From contig JAUZTG010000020.1 in NCBI GenBank assembly GCA_030734395.1, forward strand, positions 1,984,001 to 2,048,000: a stretch of 64,000 nucleotides of DNA. The letters are read 5' to 3'. The notes below the pieces were generated by a model. That model was not told where the DNA came from. It saw only the letters and a list, made by a program, of their open reading frames with translations, and made no database searches. The number at the start of each line of letters is the position of its first letter. Positions within the stretch are counted from its first letter, which is position 1. A program made the position numbers and the translations under genes. Source of the DNA: Sarocladium kiliense. Lineage: Eukaryota; Ascomycota; Sordariomycetes; Hypocreales; Sarocladiaceae. Shown here piece by piece: positions 31,894 to 44,132 of this stretch.

Positions 31894-33368
31894 GGGAAAG
31901 GCAAAAATGTTTGCCATATGTTCTGGAGGATTGAGGTAATCTTTGGGGAGTGAAGGTAGGGGCTTGTGACCTCTATGTGTCGAGCGATCCTACCATGTTC
32001 AATATAATAGCTTTCTTGTCTTTATCATCCTACCTGATTGAGACTGGCAGAGTCGGCATCATAAGGCAAAGCTGCAGCGAAACGTCATTACCACCTACTG
32101 TGGGTCATGTTTTCGTCGACAGAAACGGTAGACAGCAGGTAGAAAGAGAAAGGGATCTCAGAACCAACAGGGCATCGCTTGTCCTGCCAGACTAAGGAGC
32201 AGAAGAGAAAAGTTCAGTTGAATGCATTGAAATTAGAGATGATCGACAGGCGACGCGTACTTTCCTTCGCTTAACGATCCAGCGTCGCCTCGGTAATCCC
32301 AGGACTCGTTGGCCGAATCACAGTTAGCGGCTCGATTGGTCTCGGATTGAGGGTTAACGGCCCGATCTACGAGATCTATATCGTTTGCAAAGCTCTCATA
32401 GGGATAGATGGCAGCGATGCTTGCCAGTATACCAGCTGCTTGTTGCGTATTTAGAGTACTAGAATGTTCAACGAGGGCTTGGTATCTCTGCTTCAAGGGT
32501 TCAAGTCTACAACATTTGGATATGACGTGGACCTGGCACTTATGGCCTTTCTTCAAGAGATGGCAAGCATTAACTACATACACAATGCTCACATTTGACA
32601 ACGCACCCGTGGGAAAGCGATCAGCACCACAGGGAGTTAACAGCAGCCTGATGCTACGATGCTACCCATCTATCTGCCACTTCCTGCGCAAGCTGTGCCG
32701 CACACGAATGTGACCACGCCTTCCCGAGACGCGAATTCCAAGCTGTATGCTTAACAAATTGCAGGCTTCCCATGATAAGTTTCGCCTGGTATGATACTCA
32801 AAGTGATATGGCAGTCTCACGTCACGCAGGCTACTTCAGAAAAGGGTCCGTGTCTGGTCAACTAGGCCGCACAAAAGCCCCAAATGAGCCCATTCCGCAT
32901 GATCTATTCTTTCCACAATTTGCGTGGTTGGACAGAGAGGTGGGTGACACGCAATCGCAGTCGCGTTACCGTGGAGGGAATCATACATCGGGAACATAAT
33001 CAGGGCTGTAACGGCCTGGCCCTCCCTGTTGTTGCTGGTCGAATTACCACCACTTGAACTGCATTCGTAGAACTTTTGTTTCATGTCTACAATCATGCAG
33101 GTGATCCATGCTGTTATTGACTCACCTTGAGCTTAGAGATGCATGTTTTACAGGGGTATGATGACACTGCATTCATGTTGGTTGAGTGACACTCAGCTGC
33201 CTGCTCGGTTTCCGAGGATGTCGATCCATACAGGCTACACGCCCCCGACGACCCGAAAGCGACTCCACAAGTGAGATAGATAAATGATCGAGCGAAAGCT
33301 TTGGAAGTACAACAACTTCAGGACCCATTTAGAAATCATATCTTCATCCCGCATCAGCTTGGCCCAGC
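31894..33368. other. Intergenic gap, no gene seen
   Basis: 1.5 kb with only short uncharacteristic ORFs on both strands. No repeats or RNA genes recognised. Confidence 0.45.
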
Positions 33369-34993
33369 ATGAGTGTCCAAGGGCGCGAGAAGCTTCTTGT
33401 CAGCGCGGCCACTCGAGACGACGCTGAAGCCGAACCCAGCGTTGTCCAACCAAACAAGGCTGATGCCGAGTCGCTACTGGTGCGTTTCAACCTTTTCTAT
33501 CCTATTTCCAATGCATACGCCCGTCATTTTCTCATTATCACCCCTAATCAATAATGGTATCCAACTCAAGCAAGGTCACGCGAAGCTAATAAAGTCTTGG
33601 GCTTCAGGTGACATGGCAGGGCGACAACGACCCTGAACACCCATACAACTGGTCTTTGCCGCGCAAATGGACCATTACTCTCTTACTCTCTGGTGGAGGC
33701 TTAGTGACCCTCATGTCGGGTGCAATGCTTGCCCCCGCTCTCGAAACTATCTCTAATGATCTCGGCACGAATTCAGAGGAAACTCAACTCTTTCTATCTA
33801 TCTTTGTCCTGGCATTTGCTTTCGGCCCCATGGTCCTATCTCCGCTCGCTGAAGCCTTTGGACGGAGGCCAGTCTGGATCGTCGCAAGCTTCTCCTACAT
33901 CCTCTGGAACACAGTTGCAGGTTTCAGCAAGTCAAGTGGTCTCTTAATCGCGAGCCGTCTCCTGTCGGGACTCGGAGCCAGCGCGGAATTTGCCGTCTCG
34001 AACCCAGTTCTGGCAGATACTTGGCGACCTGAAGAAAGGGGGACGTCTTTCGCCATTTCGACTTTCATCCCGCTCCTCGGACCAGCACTTGGCCCTATCG
34101 TTGGCGGTGCAGTCACGCAGACGGTTGGGTGGCGCTGGACGTTCTGGGTCCTCTCCATCTTTGACGGCCTCTTGGTTGTCATCGCTCTGTTTGTCTTCAA
34201 GGAGACATACGACGTCCTCTTATTGGAGAGGAGAGCTGCTCGTTTGCGGAAAGAAACCGGCAAACCTTACTCAACGCAGCGCTCAAGGGCCTCAGACAGA
34301 AGTATTGGTCCTATTCTATCCAAGGCGCTCAGCCGACCATTCCGTCTCCTCTTGACTCAACCCATCTTACAGGTCATTGCGATATTTTTGGCTTACAACT
34401 TCGGAATTCTCTACATTGTTCTTTCTACTTTTGCGACGTTGTGGATCGAGCGATACGGTCAAACGGAATGGCAAAGTGGCTTGCATTACTTCGCGCTCGT
34501 CATAGGGTACACAGTAGCTGCACAGGCTGGTGGGTTCGTCATGGACAAGCTCTGGGCATACCTGAAAAAGAAGGCCAATAATGACACGGCGCCGGAGTAT
34601 CGTGTCCCCCTCATGGTTCCTGGAGCTATTCTTATTCCCCTGGGCCTATTTCTCTATGGGTGGTCAACCGAAAGGGACCCTCACTGGATCGTTCCAGATA
34701 TCGGCATCGCCATCTTCGGCTGCGGCATCATTCTCAACACCCAGGCCCTGCAGGCATATGTCATGGATGCCTTCCGCGAGTATATTGCTTCCGCAAGTGC
34801 TGCATCTCAGTTCTTACGTAGCATTGCAGGCTTTGCCTTTCCCATATTTGCTCCGGCAATGTACCACAGACTCGGCTACGGATGGGGCAATAGCTTGCTT
34901 GCTTTGACATTCATCGTGCTGGGATGGCCGGCACCGTTCTTACTGTGGAGGTTTGGCGCAACTCTTCGCGCCAAGGGCAAACCACAATGGTAG
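33369..34993 (+). CDS. MFS multidrug transporter (DHA1-like, 12-TM type)
   Basis: Two exons, 498 aa: 33369-33479 and 33608-34993, joined across a 128-nt GT-AG intron that restores LVTWQGDNDPEHPYNW, the standard entry of fungal DHA1 exporters. Motif A follows TM2 (LSPLAEAFGRRPVW). Next are RLLSGLGASAEFAVSNPVLADTW, the motif-C-like GPALGPIVGGAV, the central basic loop (ERRAARLRKETGKPY) and SAASQFLRSIAGFAFP. These resemble polyamine/fluconazole-type proton antiporters of the plasma membrane. Substrate cannot be told from sequence. No partner gene is adjacent; the upstream neighbour is the small secreted protein on the same strand. Confidence 0.9.
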
Positions 34994-35528
34994 AATGTTA
35001 TAGATCTGGATTGATCGACGATCGGAGCATTTCGGTTTTTGTTGCTCCATCCATCCAGTAACGTCCTCATTCTTCGTTGTGGTGTTGCTGTGGTCTGGAT
35101 CAGCATTCTCTCCAACTCAGTGTTACCTGACGAAATACAGATAGAGACCAGTCTTGCATGGCTTAGATTTATGATTTGGAGGTTCCAGTTGCGACAAGAC
35201 CACGGGTGCCAGTCCCAATGCTTCCTCTGCCTCATCGCCACACTTCATCTCGTGCGGCCGTCTGTTACATCTCGATCTTGGGGGGAGTTGACATCGAAAT
35301 ACTTTGGGTTTGGTGGGGCTTGCACGGGCTTTGCAAGTACCGTTGTGGTCTCTCTCACATTTCCTTTTCGGGAAGTCTGCCTCTGGTCTACAGCGTCATC
35401 TGGAGTGTGACATCATCATTGCCTGTAGTATTAATGCAACCTCCAGGCACATTCGCGCCAATTCTCGAGGTTACCTGCAAACATATCCATTTACACAAAC
35501 ACATAATTCTCAATCTACATCTGTCATC
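34994..35528. promoter_or_regulatory. 3' flank of MFS gene and promoter of CsbD-like gene
   Basis: 535 bp, no coding region. The last 100 bp before the CsbD-like start are rich in ACA/CAA words, as in highly expressed fungal leaders. Confidence 0.45.
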
Positions 35529-35865
35529 ATGGCCGACAACAACAACAACAACAACAACCAGCCCAGCCTCGTCGGAGGTCACGCTCAATACGTAAAGGGC
35601 GTCGCTGAGGTGAGCTCCCCTGCGACATGTACTTCCTTCCGTCAGTGCTGACCTTCTCACCCAGGCGACCATTGGCGACGTCAGCGGCTCCCATGCCTGG
35701 AAGTCGTCGGGCGAACAGGACAAGGCGGCTGCTATGGATACCCTGAAGAAGGCAGGCGAGCTGCGCGACCAGACACAGGGATATGGCAAGGTTGAGGAAG
35801 TCGCGGGCAACATCACGGGTTGTGAGGGTATGCAGAAGGAGGGTGCTGCGAGCAAACAGGACTAA
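35529..35865 (+). CDS. CsbD-like small stress protein
   Basis: Two exons, 93 aa: 35529-35609 and 35665-35865, with a 55-nt intron (GTGAGC...CTGAC...CAG). After a poly-Asn start made by an AAC repeat (MADNNNNNNNQ) comes SLVGGHAQYVKGVAEATIG and later GKVEEVAGNITGCEGMQKEG. This pattern is shared by fungal CsbD-like proteins, some of which are annotated as mismatch/cruciform DNA-recognition proteins (Ustilago Hmp1 type). The protein is hydrophilic, without signal or membrane segment. Bacterial CsbD is a general stress protein of unknown mechanism, and induction by stress is the likely situation here too. No cluster context. Confidence 0.85.
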
Positions 35866-36351
35866 ACAGCGACGACAATATGTACGATATGAAACCATGA
35901 GATAGATGGACGATGGCCACGGCAGGTCGCGAACATGCAACAATATTCAATCGCTCCTGTCTGACTAGGAGCGCTAATGTTGATGGTCTCGAGGCTTCTT
36001 TTGGGCTGCTTTCTCAGATTCGGCACGGCTCAAGCGAGGAAGCAACAATCTTCCAAAGGCTTCCTTCCCTCTGACCATCTCATCTCACAGCTGCTGTCTC
36101 ATTTCCCTCCTGGTCGCCTCATTTTGTTTTCTCTTCGCACATCTGGATCCTCCACCGTTGACCTTGCTACATCATCTCGCGCTTTGTTGCCGCATCACCC
36201 ACGACGCCCTCCCACTTCACGCTTGGCTCGCTTACCATCACTTTTGGCTCAGCCTCATTGCCTTCACAGACATCTCCTCTGCATCGATTCAGTCCAGAAG
36301 ATCATATCTCTCACCTCTTTCTTCAAATTGGTCCAATCGTCGTCCGTAGCC
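35866..36351. promoter_or_regulatory. Promoter and leader of the membrane-protein gene
   Basis: 486 bp; from about 36060 the plus strand is strongly CT-rich (ctcatctcac, ccctcctggtcgcctc), typical of a fungal transcription start region. No gene seen. Confidence 0.5.
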
Positions 36352-37603
36352 ATGGACACGACACCTCTTCTCGCGGCCGCCGGCGGCCTTCCAGGGCCAA
36401 ACACGATGCAGGATCACGTCAGTGCTCTGAGAACGAGCACTACCGCAACGAAGTTGATATGCTGACGGTTGTAGCCTGCCTTCCTCCGAGCCAGCCACTC
36501 TCCATGGCGCTTCATTCCACAGAACATCCTCGTCATCCTCCGTGGCCTGGTACTCGCCTACCTTGTCGCCCTTGGCGTCATGGGCAGTAACTACAAGCTT
36601 GGATTGGAGTCGGAACACCCTGTCTGGCGATTCCTTTTCGACTTCTCGGTCATCAGCTACGCCTTTGTCGCCATCTATCACATCATCACATTCGTACGTT
36701 GACTCGGACGGTACCTTTTGCGATGGAGACACTGACAAGCTGCACAGTCGTGGACTTTTACCCACCTCTATTACCCAAATCCTGAAGACAATGAGGGCGG
36801 TATTGAAGGCTTCTTTGTGAAGCTAATGTCTCTTCCCAGCAACATGGCCAGCCTTCGAAAACAATTCTATTTCACCATGTTCTACACGCTGACTATCGTC
36901 TTCGCCTTCATGAACTCCACCATCTACTGGTTCATTACTCGGGCGCATAGCCTCGAGGATGACTCTAGAGATGCGCCAAACGATGGTGATGCCGGGCATG
37001 AGATGCTGAAGACTGGAGGAGGCAACATTGGTGCTCCATGTAGGTTACTTCGTGGCTATGTGCACTTGTGACGGCTACTTACGTTCAGGCAGTCAGCGAT
37101 TTGTTCGGCGAAGGCTGGTACAAGCCTTTCGTCATATTCAACTTCTACGCTATTACGTCTGCCATCATGGTGATTGAGATTCTGTTCCTAAACAGCATCA
37201 AGCGGCCTTTCGTAAGTGGCCAGCGTTGGGCTGGATTGGGCTTTAGCAATCAATCAGCTGACATATGTTTCAGGCCATCGGATCTCACCTCTTCGGTCTT
37301 GTGGTCTCTTCCGGCTTGTACCTCGGTTGGGCTTCTCTGGGCAAGTATCTCACCGGTTGGGATGCCTTCTTTTGGCTCGACAAGGAGGAAGTGGGCTCGG
37401 AAGAGGCAGTGACAGCTTATTGCATGGGATTCGTCCTGCTGGCGCCGCTCAGTTAAGTTATCAGGGTCGGGTTCTTTTTGGCACCTGCTTACGAGGTATC
37501 AGTGTACATTCTCATGCAAGGCTTCGTCGCTGTCCGTGAAGGCCTGACATCTTGGACCGAGTCCCGTGGTGCAGCGATATCGACAGAAGCTCTTGACGAG
37601 TGA
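36352..37603 (+). CDS. Multi-pass membrane protein, FAR-17a/AIG1-like
   Basis: Six exons, 324 aa: 36352-36417, 36475-36693, 36748-37039, 37093-37211, 37274-37451, 37503-37603; introns 51-62 nt. The last intron (GTTAAG...GGTATCAG, 51 nt) removes what looks like an in-frame TAA at 37454 and yields FVLLAPLMYILMQGFVAVREG. About six hydrophobic segments are visible (ILVILRGLVLAYLVALGVMG, SVISYAFVAIYHIITF, FYFTMFYTLTIVFAFM, FVIFNFYAITSAIMVIEI, HLFGLVVSSGLYLGWAS and the last above). Motifs such as SWTFTHLYYP and YLGW...GWDAFFWLD resemble fungal FAR-17a/AIG1-like proteins, a family of ER membrane proteins that includes fatty-acid-ester hydrolases in animals. Family assignment is moderate; function is not established. 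Confidence 0.75.
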
Positions 37604-38978
37604 AGGGACGATGACAGGGAGTTTATGTCGACGCCAACACCGTGGCGCATGATTGAGGCTTTCACGCCATCCTAATATCTTGCATCCAGAGCATCAGAGT
37701 GAGGCGTGTGACCTTGGAGACCACCTTTATCAAGCATCACATGTGTGTCCGTTCCTAAAAGATCAGTCCTTGAGGAAGGAAGGGGGAGTACACTTAGACC
37801 TAACCACGAGTATCCGCAATACAGACATTCGCAGCCCAAGTTGACACCATTTGTGTTGCCAGAGCCAGGGGAGTGGTAAAGTTGTTTAGCCCAGGACATG
37901 ATATCCGGGTCCTGTTCCGAGCTGCCGGGCCAGTCAGCTGCGACGAAGCTGCAACAATGATTCGTGGCGACCCTGCATGCAGAAAAGGCAAGCCACGCAC
38001 CCAGAAGATGGAGCACTGGATGGGATTGGGTGTCGCCAAGCCGGCCGAGTGAGGCGGTGCCTTTGGGCGACAAGCAGAGGCGACAAGGGTGTCTGGGATC
38101 TGGTTGGGTGACTAGGGTGATGCGCTGGCTCGAGTGCTTGTGCGCTTGCGATGGGCTGTGGTGTGACGCATTGGGTTGGAGGCCGGATGGGTAGCGGCAT
38201 TGAGAGCTTGGACGAGGCGAACAAGGATGCAAATTGGTCCGCGAGAATGAGCTCACAAGCATCATGTGATCAATCGAGGACGTGAGTTGGGCGGGAGGAA
38301 CTGAGTAGAAGTCAGTAGAAGCGTAGAGGGCGATTGATTGGGAGAGGACGACGATGGATGTGCCTGATGGAGGCTGAGGAGGAGGATGTTGTTGGTCTAC
38401 AGGAAGCGCTGCGACCATTAGTTGGGCTGGGGCTGGTGCAACAATGCATTGTCGTGGTAGTGGCGGCCCTTCAGTGTCCACCATAGCGCTGAGCACCACT
38501 ATAGTGACGCTGTATTACCCCGCGGCGCTGCCTGGCTGCCCGCCTCGTACAAAACCACCTCGACGCGCCGTGAATCTCGTCTCGCCTCTCCTCTTCCCTC
38601 CTCACTCACAACCACCAAGCGGGTCGCAAAGCTTCACCACGAGAGTCACTATCGTCTTGTCTCACCGGCAGTCTCCCGAGATACGGTATTCACGGCGGTA
38701 CACTTTCTGCACGGACCCCAGTCAATCCTTTTCCGAACCTTGTGTTGTGCGTCAACTCACACTCATTTAATTCCCCCACGGGAACCAACGCTCTTTTCGT
38801 CGCTCTCTAGTCAATATCGCGCCGAGGAAGAAACACCTTTTCGGTGAACCGAGGACGAGGAGAACCAGCTTCTTCTCGATTCCTTCGCTCGCTCGTTTTT
38901 TCCTCTGTCCCATCGCCGGTCCACGCCGCCCTGCCTTCGCTACTACCGCCCAGCCACGATCATCAACACACCGCCGCC
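37604..38978. other. Gap and long leader of the BTB gene
   Basis: 1.4 kb. A 275-codon minus-strand ORF (37672-38499) is Pro/Ser/His-rich, lacks any domain and is judged spurious. From about 38500 the plus strand turns CT/CG-rich and looks like the promoter and 5'UTR of the BTB gene. Confidence 0.45.
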
Positions 38979-39887
38979 ATGTTCAAGCGTTCGTTCAGGT
39001 CTCACGACCAGAGCCGCGTGGACAAGGCTTCGAGGCTGAAGAAGCAGGGCTCGATCCGCGATCCCACGAAGCTGTCGAAATTGCAAAGATCGCTCACCGA
39101 GCAGGACGCCGCGCTGCCATCCCAGAAGCCGTACGCCAATACCCAACACCACCAACAGCAGCCGCAGCAGCACCCGTCCGCCGCTCCCTCCCCGATTGTC
39201 ACCTTGACCGTTGGTCGTGAGGGTCGGCTCTTTGCGGCGCATGAGGATGTTCTTCGTCAGGCACCTTTCTTTGAGGCTGCTTGTCGTGGGAACTTCGTCG
39301 ATGCGCAGAGTAGGAGGATATCCCTCCCCGAGGAGGAACCTGAGGTCTTCTCCGCCGTTCTCGAGTACCTCTACAAGGGTGACTACTACCCCCGCCTGCT
39401 TCACAACAGGCACCGAAACTCTTGGGAGCTCGAGGACCAGGCCAGGACACCTCACACGTCACCCAACCCAGAAATCGGAGGTGGTCGCGCAGGCACGGGG
39501 CCCGAGACCGTTGTCTATCTATCGAGCGTGGATGCCGACATCCTCCGTGACACCGTCATATACTGTGCTGCGGAGCGGTACGGCCTGGAAGAGCTCAAGC
39601 GTCTGGCCTTGCGCAAGCAAGGGCTGCAGTCTGGCATTGATGTTGGAACCATCCTGCGGTCAGCCCAGTACGCCTACGCCAACACGCCCGACTCGGACAC
39701 CCGCCTGCGCGCTCATTACCTCGCCCTGATCATCCGCTGTCGTAAGACATTCAAGCGGAGCGGGACCATGCAGGCCGCGATGGAGGCAGGCGGCAGCAAG
39801 CTCTTCTTTGACTTGTTCTGTGCCATGTCCAATCATCTGGAAGATGTCATCGATGCGACCAACGCGCGTACACCGAAGACTGTCTGA
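38979..39887 (+). CDS. BTB/POZ domain protein
   Basis: Intronless, 302 aa from the ATG at 38979 (MFKRSFRSHDQSR). The frame is open further up to 38844, but those residues come from the CT-rich leader and the later ATG has the better context (GCCGCCATG). Residues 1-70 are basic and Gln-rich (QHHQQQPQQ). The BTB fold covers about 72-235: IVTLTVG, FAAHEDVLRQAPFFEAACRG, ISLPEEEPEVFSAVLEYLYKGDYYP, then an insert of about 45 residues, and CAAERYGLEELKRLAL. BTB domains dimerise or recruit Cul3 ubiquitin ligases; no Kelch, MATH or zinc-finger partner domain is visible, so the role is open. Confidence 0.85.
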   Translation: MFKRSFRSHDQSRVDKASRLKKQGSIRDPTKLSKLQRSLTEQDAALPSQKPYANTQHHQQQPQQHPSAAPSPIVTLTVGREGRLFAAHEDVLRQAPFFEAACRGNFVDAQSRRISLPEEEPEVFSAVLEYLYKGDYYPRLLHNRHRNSWELEDQARTPHTSPNPEIGGGRAGTGPETVVYLSSVDADILRDTVIYCAAERYGLEELKRLALRKQGLQSGIDVGTILRSAQYAYANTPDSDTRLRAHYLALIIRCRKTFKRSGTMQAAMEAGGSKLFFDLFCAMSNHLEDVIDATNARTPKTV

Positions 39888-41339
39888 AAATGACTTGGCT
39901 GGACTTTTGTGCGCAAGCGCCGGAGATGAGCAGGAAAACTGACCCCCTTTTGAAGACTGTGCGTGGGAAGGGGGAGGTCGAGTCAGGGGATGAGGAGTGA
40001 AGTGTTCGAAACGATGAGAAAAGACACCAGCAAAGAGATTTGTCGACAAAAAAAGCGAGAGGACGATGAGGAAGATGAACGCACAGGAGTGGTGACATGA
40101 GGACTGACGATTTTTCAGGCACGGGCGTTATCTGGCTTTCTTGACATGCTCCCTCACCAGATTGGCTATTTCCTGTTTCCATTCAGGGAGCTTTTTGCGT
40201 GTCTCAAAAACTCTCACTCTGCTTCTTGCGAGGTTGGCCGACTGGTTAGTTTTGTTGATCTTGGTTGAGTATCAGAGCTGGAAGGATCCCTAATGACGCC
40301 TGGACCATCACGGAGTCGCCTGGTCCTCCACTCTGTTCTTTCCCTTATTGCTTTTCCAGCGATTTGCTGTTGATAATGACCTAACGAATGCTGTTTCTCT
40401 GGTTTGTTTGGGCAAATTTGTTCTTTGTTATTTGCAAACTCTACTCGATACCCCTTCATATAACCATTTGTTCGCAGCTTTGAGGAAGGGGATTTGCGCC
40501 GACAGGTCCCGGAAGTCTTGGTTTCGTCTCTTCTGCGGCTGTTGAAGCTGGTGATGGCTAGCTGTGAGTGACACTGGTTTGTTCGCTGGTCGAGTGCTCT
40601 TCAGCAACGCCGCATCAGAAGAGGTCGTGGAGGAGACGAGTCCAAGATGGGGCCTGTGTCAGGCGAGGAGTGGTTTGTTGTCGTTGTGTTTAGGGGGACG
40701 AAGAATGTCACCAGAACCCCCCGCTGTTCTAGTGCTTTTCATGCTTTTGCGAAATGGCGTTGGAAAGAACAAGAACGAGAAACAAAGCTCATCCATCATT
40801 TACATGGGAGAGAGGGGGCAAGCAGTTCAAGTTTGTCATCGTTATCTAGAGGAGGCTTTTTTGTTTATTGCCCACGGGCTGGGCGAACGGTCTCCTTCAC
40901 TGGCCCCCCTCTCCTCTTCTTCTCTCATTCTTTTTTTGGGAAACATACACATACACACCTCTCTTCTCTTTTGTTATTGATTGACGGAAGTGGATGGGGT
41001 GATGGATCATAGTTTGTTGTTTGACCATGGCCTGCATGGGTAGTCTATCCCGGGTGTGGATATTGACGGGCGAGTGGTCTCTTCCTCTAAACGCTCTCCT
41101 CCCGCAAGGTGAATGGGATCTCGATGGTTCGGTTCTTTACTGCGTGGGGTGGGGGAGGGTTTGGAGGGAAGACAAAAGGGTCGCTTGCGATCCTCCTCGA
41201 CGTGAGCACCGTCGGGGTTGAGGTAATGAGAAAAGTCGGCCACCTCAGATATTTGTGTCTGTCTTGCTGTGATATATGTGACTGTTCGCATACATGATTG
41301 ATCCCCTTCCGCCTTGGCTTCCCAATTTTCTCTTTCCAC
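39888..41339. other. Convergent gap between BTB and DUF1349-like genes
   Basis: 1.45 kb with only weak ORFs. Contains CT-rich and T-rich tracts (about 40905-40970). Nothing recognised beyond two 3'UTRs. Confidence 0.45.
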
Positions 41340-42070
41340 TTAAGAGGACCACTTGACGTCAAAATCCGTGAACTTCGCCTCCAACTCACCCTTGACAACC
41401 TTATTCGGCCTTGCCACAGCGGCACTAACCTCCAGCTCCCACCCCTCCCCATTGTTCTCTCCAAACACCCAGCAAATCTCTCTCAACGGCACATCCTCCC
41501 CCTCCTCAGTCACATAATACACCCACAACGAAAGACCATTTTCATCCCCCTCACTCACAACCTTCATCGTAACCCCCCTTGTGCCAGCCTGAATCTCCTG
41601 CGCCGGCGCACTGGGAGGCAGAGAAGAGACAGACCAATCTGCCCAGGAGTCGCAGGCGACAGTGGAGGTGCGAGGATGGGATTGGTAGAATTCAATGCCG
41701 GTTTTGATCCATTTCTTGGAGGGGTTGGAGGAAGGGTTGGTGAGGGTGAGGAGGAGGCCGGCTTGGTCGTATTGGGTTGTGTAGGGGGCGGAGAAGGTTA
41801 TTGTGGTTGATTTGAAGGTTTTGAGGGGGCCTTTGCTGTGTGGGCGGAAGGGGGCTGGGGATGTTAGCTGACTTTGTCGATAGATGGGGAAGAATTACAG
41901 AAGGTGAAATTGTCTAGAGTGAGATTTGGTGAGGGTGAAATGAGAGGGTGGTGATGTTGGGGTATGGTGTTGAGGGGTAAAGACATGTACTGACCGTTGA
42001 AGACGTCGGTGGTAGGAGGCTTCTTCCAGATGTCGGTGTTGGGCTGGGCAGAAAGTGTGAATTCGGACAT
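41340..42070 (-). CDS. DUF1349-like (concanavalin-fold) protein
   Basis: Two exons, 196 aa: 42070-41995 and 41854-41340, with a 140-nt intron (GTCAGT...CCCCAG). The join gives DIWKKPPTTDVFNAPFRPHSKG, then TFSAPYTTQYDQAGLLLTL, KWIKTGIEFY, ADWSVSS and a C-terminal ICWVFGENNGEGWELEVSAAV. This is the pattern of DUF1349 proteins related to yeast Ree1, which is linked to enolase regulation, and to a concanavalin-like beta-sandwich. An optional 15-nt micro-exon (within 41880-41910, reading DNFTF) would also keep frame; I left it out. No signal peptide, so probably cytosolic. Function not known for this branch. Confidence 0.8.
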
Positions 42071-44132
42071 GGTGGCGGCTGAGTTATTGAGGTTCGGCTG
42101 TTTGTGATGAAAAATAGAAGCTGAGGATTGATAGTTGTTGCTTGGTGCTGAGTTGAATTGAGGTCAACAACAGAAGTGGCTGAGGGGTGGACTCTTTATA
42201 CCCCGCGTGCCCCTCGTCTAAGAGAGCCTCATCGCCTAATTAGTGTACCGGTAAAATTCCTCGATTACCGAATTGAGGAATCTGGGTCCGGGGGGTTTCG
42301 TAATGGAGAACTATTGTTAGACACGTGGTTTCGTGATGGAGCTTGTCAAAGACTAGTATTGGGGTTGTCCACGGGCCGTGGAGCCGAGGAGGTGAGGCTG
42401 TCACTGGAAATACGCAACTCTAGAGGGGAGACGGGGCTGGCAGTTGGAGACAGATGAGGGGGGTGGACGAAGGTTTGATCATTCTAGTCGGGTAATCTAT
42501 GTGACCGGAGGCAGTTGTTTACTTTGCTGTCTAAGGAGTATCTTGGAAATGGACTTGACTCCGGTGAGAGAGCAATTGTATTGGAGAGATGGAATGATGT
42601 GGAATTCCCAGGAAGAGAAGCTGGGGATGGATTGCTGACGGACGTGTTGAGATTCAATTGCGTGGATGAATTGTTCGGCAAGCGATGTGGGGAGTCGTTG
42701 ACCGATACGGTAATTGCCTGTTACGGATCAAGCGGTACGAAGAAAGGGGACCAGAGTGATGGAATAAGGTAAAGCAAGTGGAACGATGGAACTACAGTGA
42801 GCTTGCTCGTTTGGTATAAGGTAGTTAACGGTGGGTAACAGGTAATGTAGTTGTAGATCGGGACCGCTTATATAGGCTTGTGAAGGCCCAGAATAGATCG
42901 CTCGGGAGAGGCGGGTTCGTGTGAATGACACAGCATCATGGCACTAGCATAAATTCTGACTACATCTGGATCTGAATCTCTAGTCACTATTCTTCATGTT
43001 GACAGACTATACTGCTCTCACCAGCTGTCAGATCTTGCCTGTTCACCACCAAGAAATCGGAGTTCTAGGGTAGCTAGCTCACCCCCAATTGTAGCTGTCC
43101 GTGACAAGACAGAGAATTCCATCCGGGTGCAAAGGGCAGAGAACACGCAACTCCCTCATTTATTTTTGACTCTTCATCGATGATAGTGACCTCCTGATCT
43201 TTCGAGGTTTACAATAAAGAACGGCAGCTTGTGGCTATCCCGTGAGGTTGGATCGAAGATTACACCAGGCTTTGAATTTGGTCAACCTGTTGTTGACGCA
43301 CAGACGCGACGACAGGTCAGACCACTCTGCCAATCAGCCGTAATGTCTCAGCTGCCACTGACGACCCTTGCAGTCCAAAACACAAGCACCAAAGTCCCTG
43401 ATTATTCTCGTCTTCCTTCAATCCCGGCGGTGGGTCTGCCGCCAAAACAAGCTTAAATGACCCGGGGACCTATCAGCGACCAGCCGTTAACAACGCGCAC
43501 TGAACTAGAGAACCCTCAGCAGCAGCAGCAGCACGTCAGGCTAGGCACTCTCTCAGCTTTGCGTCATGATCAAACGGTGTCTGCATGCATTGGCAAAGCC
43601 TCAGGAAAAACTCTATCTTCTCGGCCGCCAATGCCTTGTGCTTTGCAATGACGCGATCATCTCCTTAGCGTGACGTGTCTGTCCAAGATCGCCAAGATCA
43701 CTATCGAACTCTGTGACCGGACCTTTTCAAGCCTTGAGCGTGGCTAGAGGGCATACCGCCCCAAGATAAGACATAAAGCTTGTCTGGTAGTAGGATCAAG
43801 TGCCGCTGGAGGGAGCTACCCGACCCAAGATTCTTGGCGCTGACGACGGTGCGCAGGGCCAAGTTGTCCCAAGTCTTGCCCCAGGCCTCGCGACAAGGCG
43901 CGTTAATTTTCCCCTTGCTGCTGGGCACGGAGGTGTTTTCCACAGACAAAGTCGTGGTGCTGCTGGAATCCTGTCGCTGCTTGGTTTTTCTTCCTGTTTA
44001 TTGTTTCTGCCTTCTAAGGTTTCTCTCCATCTGCCTTGAGCCGTTAGAATTCTGTTCCGCATTGTTGTATCTTTCCCCTAGTCAACTCTTCGTCGCAAGG
44101 GCAACCTCACCACCAAAAGCGCCCTCGACGTC
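42071..44132. other. 2-kb divergent gap upstream of NOX and DUF1349-like genes
   Basis: No convincing gene. Contains five CAG units (43517-43531) and, from 43960, T/C-rich sequence that is probably the NOX leader. A TTATATAGGC-like word near 42870 has no obvious gene. Confidence 0.45.
43517..43531 (+). repeat. (CAG)5 microsatellite
   Basis: Five perfect CAG units in non-coding DNA upstream of the NADPH oxidase gene. Confidence 0.7.

Noticed and set aside
37454..37456. Apparent in-frame TAA in the FAR-17a/AIG1-like gene
   Set aside because: A canonical 51-nt intron (37452-37502) removes it and the joined protein fits the family better, so the gene is intact.
37672..38499. 275-codon minus-strand ORF
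   Set aside because: Low-complexity Pro/Ser/His/Gln composition, no domain, and much of it overlaps the 3' flank and promoter DNA of other genes; judged a chance ORF.
38844..38978. Upstream extension of the BTB protein
   Set aside because: It translates CT-rich leader sequence, and the ATG at 38979 has a much better start context.
41880..41910. 15-nt micro-exon in the DUF1349-like gene
   Set aside because: It keeps frame and has AG/GT flanks, but the simpler single-intron model already gives a family-like join.
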